Shown here in pieces: positions 35,983-44,390 of a DNA stretch of 64,000 nt. Numbering within the stretch: the first letter of the stretch is position 1; each line of letters opens with the position of its first letter. Both the position numbers and the translations under genes were made by a program. The stretch comes from UBA11891 sp003533785. GTDB taxonomy: Bacteria > Bacteroidota > Bacteroidia > Flavobacteriales > Flavobacteriaceae. Location: contig CATFEX010000011.1 of the NCBI GenBank assembly GCA_949511625.1, forward strand, positions 1 to 64,000, in the 5' to 3' direction. A model generated the notes under the pieces. That model had not been told where the DNA came from. It saw only the letters and a list, made by a program, of their open reading frames with translations, and ran no database searches.

Positions 35983-37266
35983 GTGCTTTTCTATTTCATT
36001 TATGTTTTTGTTGCCCCCATCCTACTTCCTTTATTATTTTTTTTCTCATTTTTCAGTAAAAAGCTTAAGATACGCCGTAATTTGACATGGAAGAGCATTG
36101 GTGTTGCAAAACAAGGGATTCTAAAAAATAGAAACGGTCGAAAAGTTATAATATTTCATGCGGCTTCTACTGGAGAGTTTGAGCAATTAGTCCCCATTTT
36201 GAAATTAGTTAAAAGGGATCAGTTTTATATAATTCTTAGTTTTTTTTCTCCAACAGTTTATTTGAAAATGAATCAGACATCTTTAGCAGACGGAGTTTGT
36301 TTTCATCCATACGACTTAATCATTTTTAGCTTCTTATTTTTCAAAAAATTAAATCCTAATCAGTATGTGGTTGTAAGACACGATATTTGGCCTACCCATA
36401 TCCTAATGGCAAAGCTTTTTAAAGTTAAAACTACATTAATCAATGCGAATCTTTACAGTGAATCTCTCCGCCTGAAGTCACCTTTCATTTTATTTAATAG
36501 ATGGGTATTTAAAAACTTTAATCAAATACTTACCCCTTCTTACAGAATTGCTAAAAACTTTAATAAATTACTTCCACATTCTGAAATAATTGTAACTGGT
36601 GATAGTCGTTTTGACCAAATGTTATTTAGAAAAAAAAATAATAAACAACCATCTATCTTTAGCGACACAAATGGAGTCAAGACAATCATTTTTGGAAGTA
36701 TTAATGAATCAGACTACGATATCATTTTTCAAGCCCTCAAACAATTTTTTCCTAAAGGTGATGCTTCTTTAAAAGAAAAAAAAATTAAGCTGATTGTTGT
36801 TCCACACGAAGTAGACCATAAAACTATAGATGAAATAGTATGTATGCTGAAAGGATTAAATATGGAACCTACACTTCATAGCCAAAATAAAAAATCCAAA
36901 GTGAATGTCGCCATTGTGGACTCAATTGGAATCTTAGCTGATTTATATAAACATTGTGACCTTGCTTATATTGGAGGTGGTTTTGGTAAAGACAAAATAT
37001 TTGGTCAATCAGGAGTTCACTCAGTAATAGAACCATGCGCCTATGAATTGATTACATGTTACGGTCCTAATATTAAAATTCTTGATGAAGCAATAGAGAT
37101 GGTTGAAGAGGGAATAGGCTTTGTGATACAAAACTCATCAGAAATGATATCTTGTTTTACCATGCTAGGAAACGAAATAAAGGCACTACAATTAAAACAA
37201 AAAATGAAAGACTATTTATCATTAAAATTAGGATCATCAGTCAAAATATCTAACTATATAACTTAG
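35983..37266 (+). CDS. WaaA/KdtA-like (GT30) glycosyltransferase
   Basis: A 427-residue GT-B transferase of the Kdo-transferase family, close in length to WaaA. It has an N-terminal membrane anchor (residues ~1-25), then the acceptor domain with IIFHAASTGEFEQL, in which Glu65 aligns with the WaaA catalytic Glu. Next come VVVRHDIWPT, LINANLYS, GDSRFDQ, IIFGSINESD and the donor-site block YIGGGFGKDKIFGQSGVHSVIEP. The start appears to be GTG at 35983, 3 nt after the phosphatase. Since it sits inside a neuB-neuA cluster it may transfer the local CMP-nonulosonate rather than Kdo to a lipid or glycan. A true housekeeping WaaA may be elsewhere. Confidence 0.75.
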   Translation: MLFYFIYVFVAPILLPLLFFFSFFSKKLKIRRNLTWKSIGVAKQGILKNRNGRKVIIFHAASTGEFEQLVPILKLVKRDQFYIILSFFSPTVYLKMNQTSLADGVCFHPYDLIIFSFLFFKKLNPNQYVVVRHDIWPTHILMAKLFKVKTTLINANLYSESLRLKSPFILFNRWVFKNFNQILTPSYRIAKNFNKLLPHSEIIVTGDSRFDQMLFRKKNNKQPSIFSDTNGVKTIIFGSINESDYDIIFQALKQFFPKGDASLKEKKIKLIVVPHEVDHKTIDEIVCMLKGLNMEPTLHSQNKKSKVNVAIVDSIGILADLYKHCDLAYIGGGFGKDKIFGQSGVHSVIEPCAYELITCYGPNIKILDEAIEMVEEGIGFVIQNSSEMISCFTMLGNEIKALQLKQKMKDYLSLKLGSSVKISNYIT

Positions 37267-37278
37267 AAATTTTTTATA

Positions 37279-37887
37279 ATGAACAAAGAAGAGGAAATTC
37301 TAATTATAGGAAATGGTAGTTCAGTTCTAGACACTAAATATGGTGATATAATTGATAGTTATCAAAATGTTGCAAGAATAAATAATTACGAAACTGAAAC
37401 ATTTAAAGAAAATGTAGGACAAAAAGTCAATATTTGGTTTAATGGTGCGAATAAGCATGTAAGGCCCCGGAAGAAACTTCCTGAAAAGGTCATCGTTTTC
37501 GTTCCTTCATCTGTTTATGTGAAATATTACGATTTAATGGATGCCCGAATTAAAGAAAGACAAAATCTCGATAAAAATCAGTACTACTTAGTACCATTAA
37601 AGAAAGTTTATGAATACGAAGAATTAATTAAATCCGACAGGATAACAACTGGAACTAGTTCGATTTTATGGGCAATGGAAAATTATAAGACTGTAGTTAT
37701 TCACGGCTTTGACTTTTTTATTGACTCAAAAGAACACTATTATGATTCAAAAATTAAAAAATGGTTGTATAATAATATTTTAACACGTGGTAAAAAGCAT
37801 AACACTCAAAGGGAAATGGATTATATCAACGAACAAATTGAACTTGGAAAAGTAAAATCTCTTAAAAATATTATTTCTGACACATGA
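37279..37887 (+). CDS. GT29-type sialyltransferase-like protein
   Basis: A 202-residue protein with the four sialylmotifs of the eukaryote-type GT29 family. L-like: IIGNGSSVLD...YGDIIDSYQNVARIN (~9-35), continued by ENVGQKVNIWF. S-like: RITTGTSSILWAMENYKTVVIHGFDFF (~121-147; TTG core). Motif III-like: HYYD at 153-156. VS-like: H174-x4-E179. It is also distantly like the GT42 Cst enzymes, which share the fold. No signal or membrane anchor is seen, so it is probably cytoplasmic. Its end overlaps neuA by 4 nt, so donor (CMP-sugar) and transferase are made together. Family membership is good by motif, but acceptor and sugar are unknown. Confidence 0.7.
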   Translation: MNKEEEILIIGNGSSVLDTKYGDIIDSYQNVARINNYETETFKENVGQKVNIWFNGANKHVRPRKKLPEKVIVFVPSSVYVKYYDLMDARIKERQNLDKNQYYLVPLKKVYEYEELIKSDRITTGTSSILWAMENYKTVVIHGFDFFIDSKEHYYDSKIKKWLYNNILTRGKKHNTQREMDYINEQIELGKVKSLKNIISDT

Positions 37888-38573
37888 ATATTATCTCAAT
37901 AATCCCGGCTAGGGGAGGGAGCAAAGGGATATCCAATAAGAATAAACGACTTTTCTTGGGTCACCCGCTTGTAACTCATTCAATAATGTATTCCCAAGCA
38001 TCAAATATAATTTCCAAAACCTACGTCACTTCTGATGAACAGGAAATTCTTGAGTTTTCTAGAGATTATGGTGCATGTATTATAGAAAGGCCGAGTATTA
38101 TTTCTGGGGACATGGCAACTACAGAATCAGCAATTGAACATGCGCTATCACAAATAAATCCAAAACCAGATGCAATCGTCTTACTTCAACCAACTAGTCC
38201 ACTTAGACCTGATGATTCCTTAGATAGAGCTATAAATCAATTTTTAGAACAGCAAAATGATTCATTACTTTCACTTTCTGCTTCGCATAATTTTTTCTGG
38301 AAGGTGTCCAATAACAATGCATACGCACAATATGATTTTATGAAAAGGCCTATGAGGCAACAAATAAATAATGAAGACATACAATACATTGAAAACGGCT
38401 CCCTTTACATATTTAAAACTGATCATTTTTTAAACCACAAAAATCGACTTGGTGGTAATATAGGATATGTAATTTTTGATGAAGAATATTCAAAACAGAT
38501 AGATACTGAGCTTGATTTTCTTTATTTGGAATCATTAGGGGAAAAATTAATAAATCGAAAACTTGGAAATTAA
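37884..38573 (+). CDS. neuA: CMP-N-acylneuraminate cytidylyltransferase
   Basis: A 229-residue NeuA-type enzyme that activates a nonulosonic acid with CTP. The nucleotide-binding start is IIPARGGSKGISNKNKRLFLGHPL, followed by VTSDEQEIL, RPSIISGDMATTESAI, VLLQPTSPLR, QYIENGSLYIFK and the C-terminal IDTELDFLYLESL. All typical motifs are present. It overlaps the GT29-like gene by 4 nt and is the last gene of the five-gene run. The next gene lies 440 bp away. Confidence 0.92.
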   Translation: MNIISIIPARGGSKGISNKNKRLFLGHPLVTHSIMYSQASNIISKTYVTSDEQEILEFSRDYGACIIERPSIISGDMATTESAIEHALSQINPKPDAIVLLQPTSPLRPDDSLDRAINQFLEQQNDSLLSLSASHNFFWKVSNNNAYAQYDFMKRPMRQQINNEDIQYIENGSLYIFKTDHFLNHKNRLGGNIGYVIFDEEYSKQIDTELDFLYLESLGEKLINRKLGN

Positions 38574-38804
38574 AGTCATGTAAATTGGGGAAAAGACAAG
38601 TAAACATATAAAATACCCAATATCAATTAAAGTATCTCAAGTATCTTAATCAATGCTAAGTTCATCTGTTGTTGAAGTGCTTCCAAATAAATGTTTGTAA
38701 AACTTAAATACCTATGATTTTCCCTTATCTCATTTGCTGTTTTCTTTAAAATAATGTTTTGGCCGTACGGACAATCTTTATCAATTACAGGCTAAATTAT
38801 TTAG

Positions 38805-38836
38805 TGATTTGCATTCAAATCAAATTGTTTAATTTG
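38805..38836. repeat. Two abutting perfect inverted repeats
   Basis: TGATTTG-CATT-CAAATCA (38805-38822) and CAAATT-GTTT-AATTTG (38821-38836) share two bases at their junction. Both have 4-nt loops and 6-7-bp arms. They could be a regulator site or short RNA hairpins before the receptor gene. Confidence 0.45.
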
Positions 38837-38897
38837 TTTGTTTAACAATAATCCCATCAAACGCAAAGTCATCGTATCCACAGTTAACATGTAAGTT

Positions 38898-38915
38898 AAC
38901 TTTAACATTAAAGTT
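38898..38915. promoter_or_regulatory. 18-bp palindrome, possible operator
   Basis: AACTTTAACATTAAAGTT has perfect 8-bp arms around a CA centre. It lies 98 bp before the receptor start, next to GTTAAC repeats at 38883-38888 and 38895-38900. Size and position suit a dimeric regulator. Confidence 0.4.
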
Positions 38916-39013
38916 CTAATACTAAGAAGATGTTAGAATATTTATTTGTTAAGGTCAGGATAACACGACAGCTTCTATAATTATTGAATTTTGTGGAAAC
39001 AAACATAAAAAAA

Positions 39014-42000
39014 ATGAAAAAAATATTATTTAGTACGATTTTGATCATGTGCTTCCTAACAACATTCGCACAAGGAACCACATCATCAGCCATTGGTGGA
39101 CGTGTTGTTGATGATACAGGAACCCCTCTATTGGGATCAAATGTTGTCGTTACAAGCATCAATACAGGAGTTGTATATGGAGTTATAACTGATCAAGAAG
39201 GATATTACAGAATCTCTGGACTTAAACCAGGTGGGCCCTACAAAATCGAAATTACTTACACCGGCTTTGAAAACTTTTCACAGGACAATATTTATTTACA
39301 ATTAGGTCAAACCGAAAGATTCAATCCAACCTTAAGTTCTGTTTTGACTGAGCTGGATGAAGTTGTTATTCTTGCTCAAGATTACAATTCAGACAGGACT
39401 GGAAACGAAACTTACATAAACAGAGAGAAAATTGACGCTCTACCACAGGCTTCAAGATCTATAGGAGAGTTTGTCAGAAATTCACCATTTGCGCAAATTG
39501 AGGAAGGAAATGATGGTTTTACAATATCAATTGCAGGTCAAAATAACAGATACAACACTATCTACATTGATGGAGCTGTAAACAATGATATTTTTGGATT
39601 GGCAGGTTCAGGAACAAATGGAGGGCAAACAGGAGTAAATCCAATTTCTCTTGATGCAGTGGAGTCATTTCAAGTTCAAGTTTCTCCCTTTGACGTCAAA
39701 GTTGGAGGTTTTGTTGGGGGTGCAATTAACGCTGTTTCTCGATCAGGTACAAACAATTTTGAAGCGTCTGCATATTACTATTTGAAGAACGAAAACTTAG
39801 CAGGGAAAGACTCATGGGATTTAAATGAAAAACTACCTGAATTTTCAAATAATCTCTATGGGATAAGACTTGGTGGAGCCATAACAGAAAATAAACTGTT
39901 TTATTTTATCAATTACGAAAGACAAGATGATGAGACCCCTAATCCTTGGAATTCTGCTAATTACGCAGGAGACTTAGGATCTGCAATTAGTGGTTTTGGT
40001 CAGCAAATTCAAAATACATATGGCTATAATCCAGGCACATTGTCTCCTAATTCAACCCTATTAGAAAGTGATAAACTCAATGTGAGACTTGATCTTAACG
40101 CGAGTGAGAAAGACAATCTTTCTTTAACATTTAGATACACTGAGGCAAATAATATTGAAGCCAGAACTTCCAATGATTTCAATGCTAGATTCCTTCAAGG
40201 ATCTGAAGCATTTGTAAGTAAGAATACCAACCTTTCTTTAAATTGGACACATCAAACTAGTAAACTAAATAATAGTCTAGTTGTATCATTAAACACAACC
40301 AGAGATGATAGAGATCCGTTGAATGATGATAATGTTAGATTCCCTCGAGTACGAATTCAAGATGGTGCTGGACGAATTGAATTTGGTTCTGAACCATTTT
40401 CAACCTCAAACTTACTTGATCAGGATGTATTTACAATAACAAATAATCTCGAACTCTATAAAGGGAAACACACCCTTACAATTGGTACACATAATGAGTT
40501 TTACTCTTCTACGAATCTCTTTATTAGACAGAATTATGGAGATTATTTTTATAATTCTCCAGAAGGTTTTCTGAACAATGACCCCAGTGAATTAGACAAT
40601 ATGTTCAGATCCTACTCTCTGTTAACTTCTTCACTTGGTGATGATGCTATTGAAAGTGCAGCGGTTACCGATTACGCTCAAATTGGGTTTTACCTACAGG
40701 ACGATTATCAGGTTAGCACAAACTTTAAAGTTACTGCAGGATTACGATTTGATATACCAATTTTTAGCGATCGTCCAACCAATACTGATTTTAACACGAG
40801 AACAATTCCATTACTAGAGGCCGCTGGCAAAGATCTACAGGGTGCTATTGTGGGCGAATCTATAGACACACAAGTATATTTTTCACCAAGATTTGGATTC
40901 AATTGGGATATTAACGGAGATAAACGAAATGTGCTTCGAGGAGGTATAGGTGTATTCTTATCAAGAATGCCGATGGTATGGTATGCTGGAAGTTACAATA
41001 ATACAGGAACTACTGTTGGAGGTGACGCCTATTTTGGAGGAATCAGTTTTGAGCCAGATGTTACAAACCAACCGCAAAGAGTTGCCGCTGGAACAGGGGG
41101 TTTAAGCGGTCAAATCGACCTATATTCAAAAGACTTCAAAATGCCCCAAAGACTTAAAATTGCCTTAGGGTTTGACAAAGTATTCAATGATGGCTGGAAG
41201 ATTTCATTTGACGGCCTATTTAATGATGTAATTCAAGACTTTGCCTATGAAGGTCTCCATGTCGGAGGGCCAATTGGCCTGCTAAATGGTGCTGATAACA
41301 GACCTTACTACAATAGAAGAGAAGCCTTGGATAACACTTATGATCGAATGATCTTGGTTTACAATACCGATAAAGGGTATTCTTATAATTTGGGATTGTC
41401 CGCTAGCAAGAAATTTGATAACGGAATAGATTTTTCTGCCACATATTCCTATGGAGATTCTTTTGCAATATATGAGCAAACCTCATCACAAAACTCCTCA
41501 AATTGGAGAGGTCAAGTTCACGTGAATGGGAGAAATTCTCAACTGCCGGTAGAACGTTCTCGTTTTGCACAAGGGCATCGAGTCATTTCTTCTATTTCAT
41601 ATAATTACGAATGGAATGACAACCTTAAAACTTCTTTTGGCTTATTTTATGAGGGAAGACAAGGTGTTCCCTATAGTTATGTCTACAATGGAAGGCTTGC
41701 AAATGACGATTCAAGAACAAATAGAGCCCTTATGTACATCCCTAGAGATGCATCTGAAATTAATTTAGAAGATTCGTCCAATTGGTCAGCTCTAAATTCG
41801 TTTATTGAAAGTAATGACTACCTAAGTGGACGTCGTGGACAATACGCCGAAAAAAATGCGCTGTTTGGCCCTTGGAGTGATATTGTTGATTTAAGAATCG
41901 CACAGGACATTAAGATTCAAAAAAATACCCTTCAGATTACGATGGATATATTTAATTTTTCAAACCTGGTAAATAAAAATTGGGGAAGAAAATTCTTTAT

Positions 42001-42154
42001 TCCTTCTTTAACAACACCATTAGTTGTTGAGCAAGGGGGTCCAGATCCACAATTTAGTTGGAGATCAGGTTCTGACGACCTCAGAGTAAATACAAACAAT
42101 ACTATTGGATCAAGATGGGTAGCACAATTTGGAGTTAGATACACATTCAAATAA
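39014..42154 (+). CDS. TonB-dependent receptor, Oar-like with carboxypeptidase-regulatory domain
   Basis: A 1046-residue outer-membrane receptor. A signal peptide (MKKILFSTILIMCFLTTFAQ) is followed by a carboxypeptidase-regulatory-like domain (~25-115; GGRVVDDTGTPLLGSNV, DQEGYYRISGLKPG), a plug domain (~120-260; SIGEFVRNSPF, NRYNTIYIDGA, GGAINAVSRSGTN) and a long beta-barrel ending in VRYTFK. It lacks an adjacent SusD, so it belongs to the Oar-like receptors rather than SusC pairs. I chose ATG at 39014, which begins the signal peptide. A strong terminator follows at 42169-42203. The cargo is unknown. ExbB/ExbD genes just downstream could energise it. Confidence 0.9.
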   Translation: MKKILFSTILIMCFLTTFAQGTTSSAIGGRVVDDTGTPLLGSNVVVTSINTGVVYGVITDQEGYYRISGLKPGGPYKIEITYTGFENFSQDNIYLQLGQTERFNPTLSSVLTELDEVVILAQDYNSDRTGNETYINREKIDALPQASRSIGEFVRNSPFAQIEEGNDGFTISIAGQNNRYNTIYIDGAVNNDIFGLAGSGTNGGQTGVNPISLDAVESFQVQVSPFDVKVGGFVGGAINAVSRSGTNNFEASAYYYLKNENLAGKDSWDLNEKLPEFSNNLYGIRLGGAITENKLFYFINYERQDDETPNPWNSANYAGDLGSAISGFGQQIQNTYGYNPGTLSPNSTLLESDKLNVRLDLNASEKDNLSLTFRYTEANNIEARTSNDFNARFLQGSEAFVSKNTNLSLNWTHQTSKLNNSLVVSLNTTRDDRDPLNDDNVRFPRVRIQDGAGRIEFGSEPFSTSNLLDQDVFTITNNLELYKGKHTLTIGTHNEFYSSTNLFIRQNYGDYFYNSPEGFLNNDPSELDNMFRSYSLLTSSLGDDAIESAAVTDYAQIGFYLQDDYQVSTNFKVTAGLRFDIPIFSDRPTNTDFNTRTIPLLEAAGKDLQGAIVGESIDTQVYFSPRFGFNWDINGDKRNVLRGGIGVFLSRMPMVWYAGSYNNTGTTVGGDAYFGGISFEPDVTNQPQRVAAGTGGLSGQIDLYSKDFKMPQRLKIALGFDKVFNDGWKISFDGLFNDVIQDFAYEGLHVGGPIGLLNGADNRPYYNRREALDNTYDRMILVYNTDKGYSYNLGLSASKKFDNGIDFSATYSYGDSFAIYEQTSSQNSSNWRGQVHVNGRNSQLPVERSRFAQGHRVISSISYNYEWNDNLKTSFGLFYEGRQGVPYSYVYNGRLANDDSRTNRALMYIPRDASEINLEDSSNWSALNSFIESNDYLSGRRGQYAEKNALFGPWSDIVDLRIAQDIKIQKNTLQITMDIFNFSNLVNKNWGRKFFIPSLTTPLVVEQGGPDPQFSWRSGSDDLRVNTNNTIGSRWVAQFGVRYTFK

Positions 42155-42168
42155 CCTTTCTTTAAAAT

Positions 42169-42203
42169 AAAAAAGCCCCTCAATCTTTATGAGGGGCTTT
42201 TTT
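42169..42203 (+). terminator. Rho-independent terminator after TonB receptor gene
   Basis: A hairpin with stem AGCCCCTCA/TGAGGGGCT, short loop, A-run on the left and T-run on the right. The flanking A/T runs would let it work in both directions. Confidence 0.9.
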
Positions 42204-42337
42204 ATTTAACAACGTCACCTTCATTCTATAGTACTAAAGAGGATACGTTTTATTGATCCACTTAGGCGAAGAGAATAAAGAACCAAAATAAGTCTGGTTT
42301 TTTTTCATCTTTTCACTCCAACTTTAATTGATAATTT

Positions 42338-42345
42338 TATATTTG
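42338..42345 (+). promoter_or_regulatory. TAnnTTTG element upstream of exbB
   Basis: TATATTTG matches the -7 consensus exactly. It would give a leader of about 130 nt for exbB. That leader holds the long-range inverted repeat at 42346-42411. No TTG -33 box is seen at 17-23 nt. Confidence 0.35.
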
Positions 42346-42411
42346 TTTAGCACAACAAGACTAGCGGAATATGAATTGTTAAAATAATTCAAAACCCCAC
42401 TCTGTGCTAAA
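42346..42411. repeat. 9-bp inverted repeat in exbB leader
   Basis: TTTAGCACA (42346-42354) and TGTGCTAAA (42403-42411) are perfect inverted copies 48 nt apart. In RNA they could close a structured leader upstream of exbB. Function is unknown. The rest of the 325-bp gap (42155-42479) shows only the terminator and AT-rich sequence. Confidence 0.4.
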
Positions 42412-42479
42412 TAATCGTTCTTTCGTATCGATTTTTTTTTAACTTTAGAAACTTTTTAAAACAGATAAATTCTTAACCA

Positions 42480-43283
42480 ATGAAAAGAGTATTGACAACC
42501 CTCGTATTAATGGGGATTCTAACGACCACTTTTACAACTTATGCAAACACAACAGCTGAGGATGTAAATACAGTAGCAGCTGTTCAAGATGCAGCCGATG
42601 ATGCAGCCATGGATGACGCGGACCAAACCGCAGAAGAAATGCCTGCCGAATCTGCATCTTTCACCCAAGAGTTGAAAAAGCGTTTTATCGAGGGGGGACC
42701 TGGATTCATGGGAATCGTATTGATTTGTTTGATTCTTGGGCTAGCCATAGCCATTGAGCGTATCATCTACTTAAATCTATCTACCACCAATACTTCAAAA
42801 CTCACCGCTGGTGTAGAAGAAGCCTTGGCTTCCGGAGGCGTAGATGCGGCCAAAGAATTATGCCGTAATACAAAAGGCCCCGTTGCATCGATCTTCTACC
42901 AAGGATTGGACCGTGTTGATGAAGGTGTTGAAAATGCTGAAAAAGCAGTAGTAGCTTACGGAGGCGTTCAGATGGGACAGCTTGAAAAGAACGTATCTTG
43001 GATTTCCTTATTCATTGCTCTAGCCCCCATGTTAGGTTTCATGGGAACCGTAATCGGGATGATCCAAGCCTTTGATAAAATTGAAGCCGCTGGAGATATG
43101 CAGCCTTCATTGGTAGCCGGAGGAATTAAAGTAGCTCTTTTAACTACTGTATTCGGTCTTATTGTAGCAATTATTCTACAAGTATTTTACAACTATATAG
43201 TAGCTAAAATCGATAGTATTGTGAACGATATGGAAGATGCTTCCATCACATTGATCGATATTTTGGTCGCACACAAAAAATAA
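42480..43283 (+). CDS. exbB: ExbB/TolQ-type proton channel protein
   Basis: A 267-residue MotA/TolQ/ExbB protein. It begins with a signal-like hydrophobic stretch (1-22) and then an unusual Ala/Asp/Glu-rich linker (~25-58, DAADDAAMDDADQ). The channel domain has membrane segments near 77-97, 170-190 and 213-238, with the conserved blocks LGLAIAIERIIYL and APMLGFMGTVIGMIQAF. With ExbD it forms the proton-driven motor that energises TonB. It leads an operon with a small membrane protein and two ExbD genes and lies behind a TonB-dependent receptor. Confidence 0.9.
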   Translation: MKRVLTTLVLMGILTTTFTTYANTTAEDVNTVAAVQDAADDAAMDDADQTAEEMPAESASFTQELKKRFIEGGPGFMGIVLICLILGLAIAIERIIYLNLSTTNTSKLTAGVEEALASGGVDAAKELCRNTKGPVASIFYQGLDRVDEGVENAEKAVVAYGGVQMGQLEKNVSWISLFIALAPMLGFMGTVIGMIQAFDKIEAAGDMQPSLVAGGIKVALLTTVFGLIVAIILQVFYNYIVAKIDSIVNDMEDASITLIDILVAHKK

Positions 43284-43305
43284 GTCAGACCTAAATTTAT
43301 TGACA

Positions 43306-43755
43306 ATGAACACGCAAAATATAATTAAAATAGTCAGTGGTATTCTTGGGGTTTTGGGAATCATTTTCCTCTTTAGAATCATTAGTCTTGGCGATGAAGA
43401 AATTAAAATGGCAGCCAGTATGGGTGATTACGGTTCTGTGTCTGCATTAGTGAACTTGGCCTTATTTATTTTAGGTATTGCCGTAGTTATTACTTTAATT
43501 TTCTCCTTGTTTGGCTTAACCTCTGACGGTAATAAATTAAAAAAAGCACTCATCTCTATTGGATTGTTCGCCTTGGTTGTTGCCATCGGTTTTGGATTGT
43601 CCACCGGAGTTGAAACCCCTTTAAAAGATGGAGAAGTCCTGTCCGCTAGCGGATCACGCTGGGTAGGAGCAGGGTTACGCATCTTTTACATCCTAGCACT
43701 TGTTGCTATTGCAGCCATGGGGCTTTCGGGAGTGCAACGAATCCTTAAAAGATAA
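43306..43755 (+). CDS. Small membrane protein in ExbBD operon
   Basis: A 149-residue protein with four hydrophobic segments (about 5-22, 42-66, 77-97 and 122-143) and little else. I chose ATG at 43306 over a TTG two codons before. It sits between exbB and the first exbD gene with gaps of 22 and 6 nt, so it is part of the same operon. I recognise the arrangement from Flavobacteriia but not a named family. It may stabilise or regulate the proton-channel complex; this is inference from position. Confidence 0.65.
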   Translation: MNTQNIIKIVSGILGVLGIIFLFRIISLGDEEIKMAASMGDYGSVSALVNLALFILGIAVVITLIFSLFGLTSDGNKLKKALISIGLFALVVAIGFGLSTGVETPLKDGEVLSASGSRWVGAGLRIFYILALVAIAAMGLSGVQRILKR

Positions 43756-43761
43756 AGCTGT

Positions 43762-44385
43762 ATGGCAAAAAGAGCCGCACCAGAAGTGAATGCAGGTTCC
43801 ATGGCGGATATTGCATTCCTGTTGCTTATTTTCTTCTTGGTTACTACAACTATTGAGACCGATAGCGGCCTCAATCGGAAGTTACCTCCCATGGATGAGC
43901 AAGAACAAGAAGATATCATCATTCGACAACGGAATATATTTACCGTGGTGGTGAATAAGTACAATCAACTGTTGGTTGAAGAAGAACCCACAGAAATTCA
44001 AGATTTACGTCAATTGGCTGTAGAATTCTTGGATAATGGTGGAGGACAAGGTGAAGAAGCCTGCGATTTTTGTCAAGGTAAAAGAGACCCTTCATCCTCT
44101 GATAATCCAGATAAAGCAATCATTTCATTAAAAAATGATAGAGAAACGTCATACAAAGTATACGTCGCCGTTCAAAACGAATTGGTAGCCGCATACAATG
44201 AGTTACGGGACAGAGAATTTCAACGCCTGAATCCCATGATGGGAACGACATTTGTAGAGGCGAACAAAACCTACAACGACCCCCGTACTTCGTTGGATAC
44301 GAAAGCTTTGTTAAAGCCCAAGTTGGATGAAGTGAAGGTATTGTTTCCTCAAAAATTATCCGAGGCTGAACCCAACAAAAACTAA
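43762..44385 (+). CDS. exbD: ExbD/TolR family biopolymer transport protein (copy 1)
   Basis: A 207-residue ExbD/TolR protein. It has a short cytoplasmic N-terminus, one membrane segment (SMADIAFLLLIFFLVTTTI, ~14-32) with the proton-path Asp, and a periplasmic domain. The domain carries a CDFCQ motif at ~98-102 that could bind metal or form a disulfide. It is longer than E. coli ExbD (141 aa). It lies 6 nt after the small membrane protein and 5 nt before the second ExbD gene. Confidence 0.9.
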   Translation: MAKRAAPEVNAGSMADIAFLLLIFFLVTTTIETDSGLNRKLPPMDEQEQEDIIIRQRNIFTVVVNKYNQLLVEEEPTEIQDLRQLAVEFLDNGGGQGEEACDFCQGKRDPSSSDNPDKAIISLKNDRETSYKVYVAVQNELVAAYNELRDREFQRLNPMMGTTFVEANKTYNDPRTSLDTKALLKPKLDEVKVLFPQKLSEAEPNKN

Positions 44386-44390
44386 ATTCT

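Larger units (their letters stand above)
38574..39013. other. 440-bp non-coding gap with palindromes
   Basis: No convincing coding frame is seen between neuA and the TonB-dependent receptor. The stretch is AT-rich. It holds three perfect small inverted repeats (listed separately) and a direct repeat AAGTATCT at its left side. No GC-rich terminator hairpin follows neuA. I looked for a copy of the tRNA-Ser 3' end here and found none. Confidence 0.6.

Noticed and set aside
38574..39013. Copy of the tRNA-Ser 3' end (attR) bounding the sugar cluster
   Set aside because: I looked for TCGAATCCC-like sequence in the gap after neuA and found none; no integrase gene is present either.
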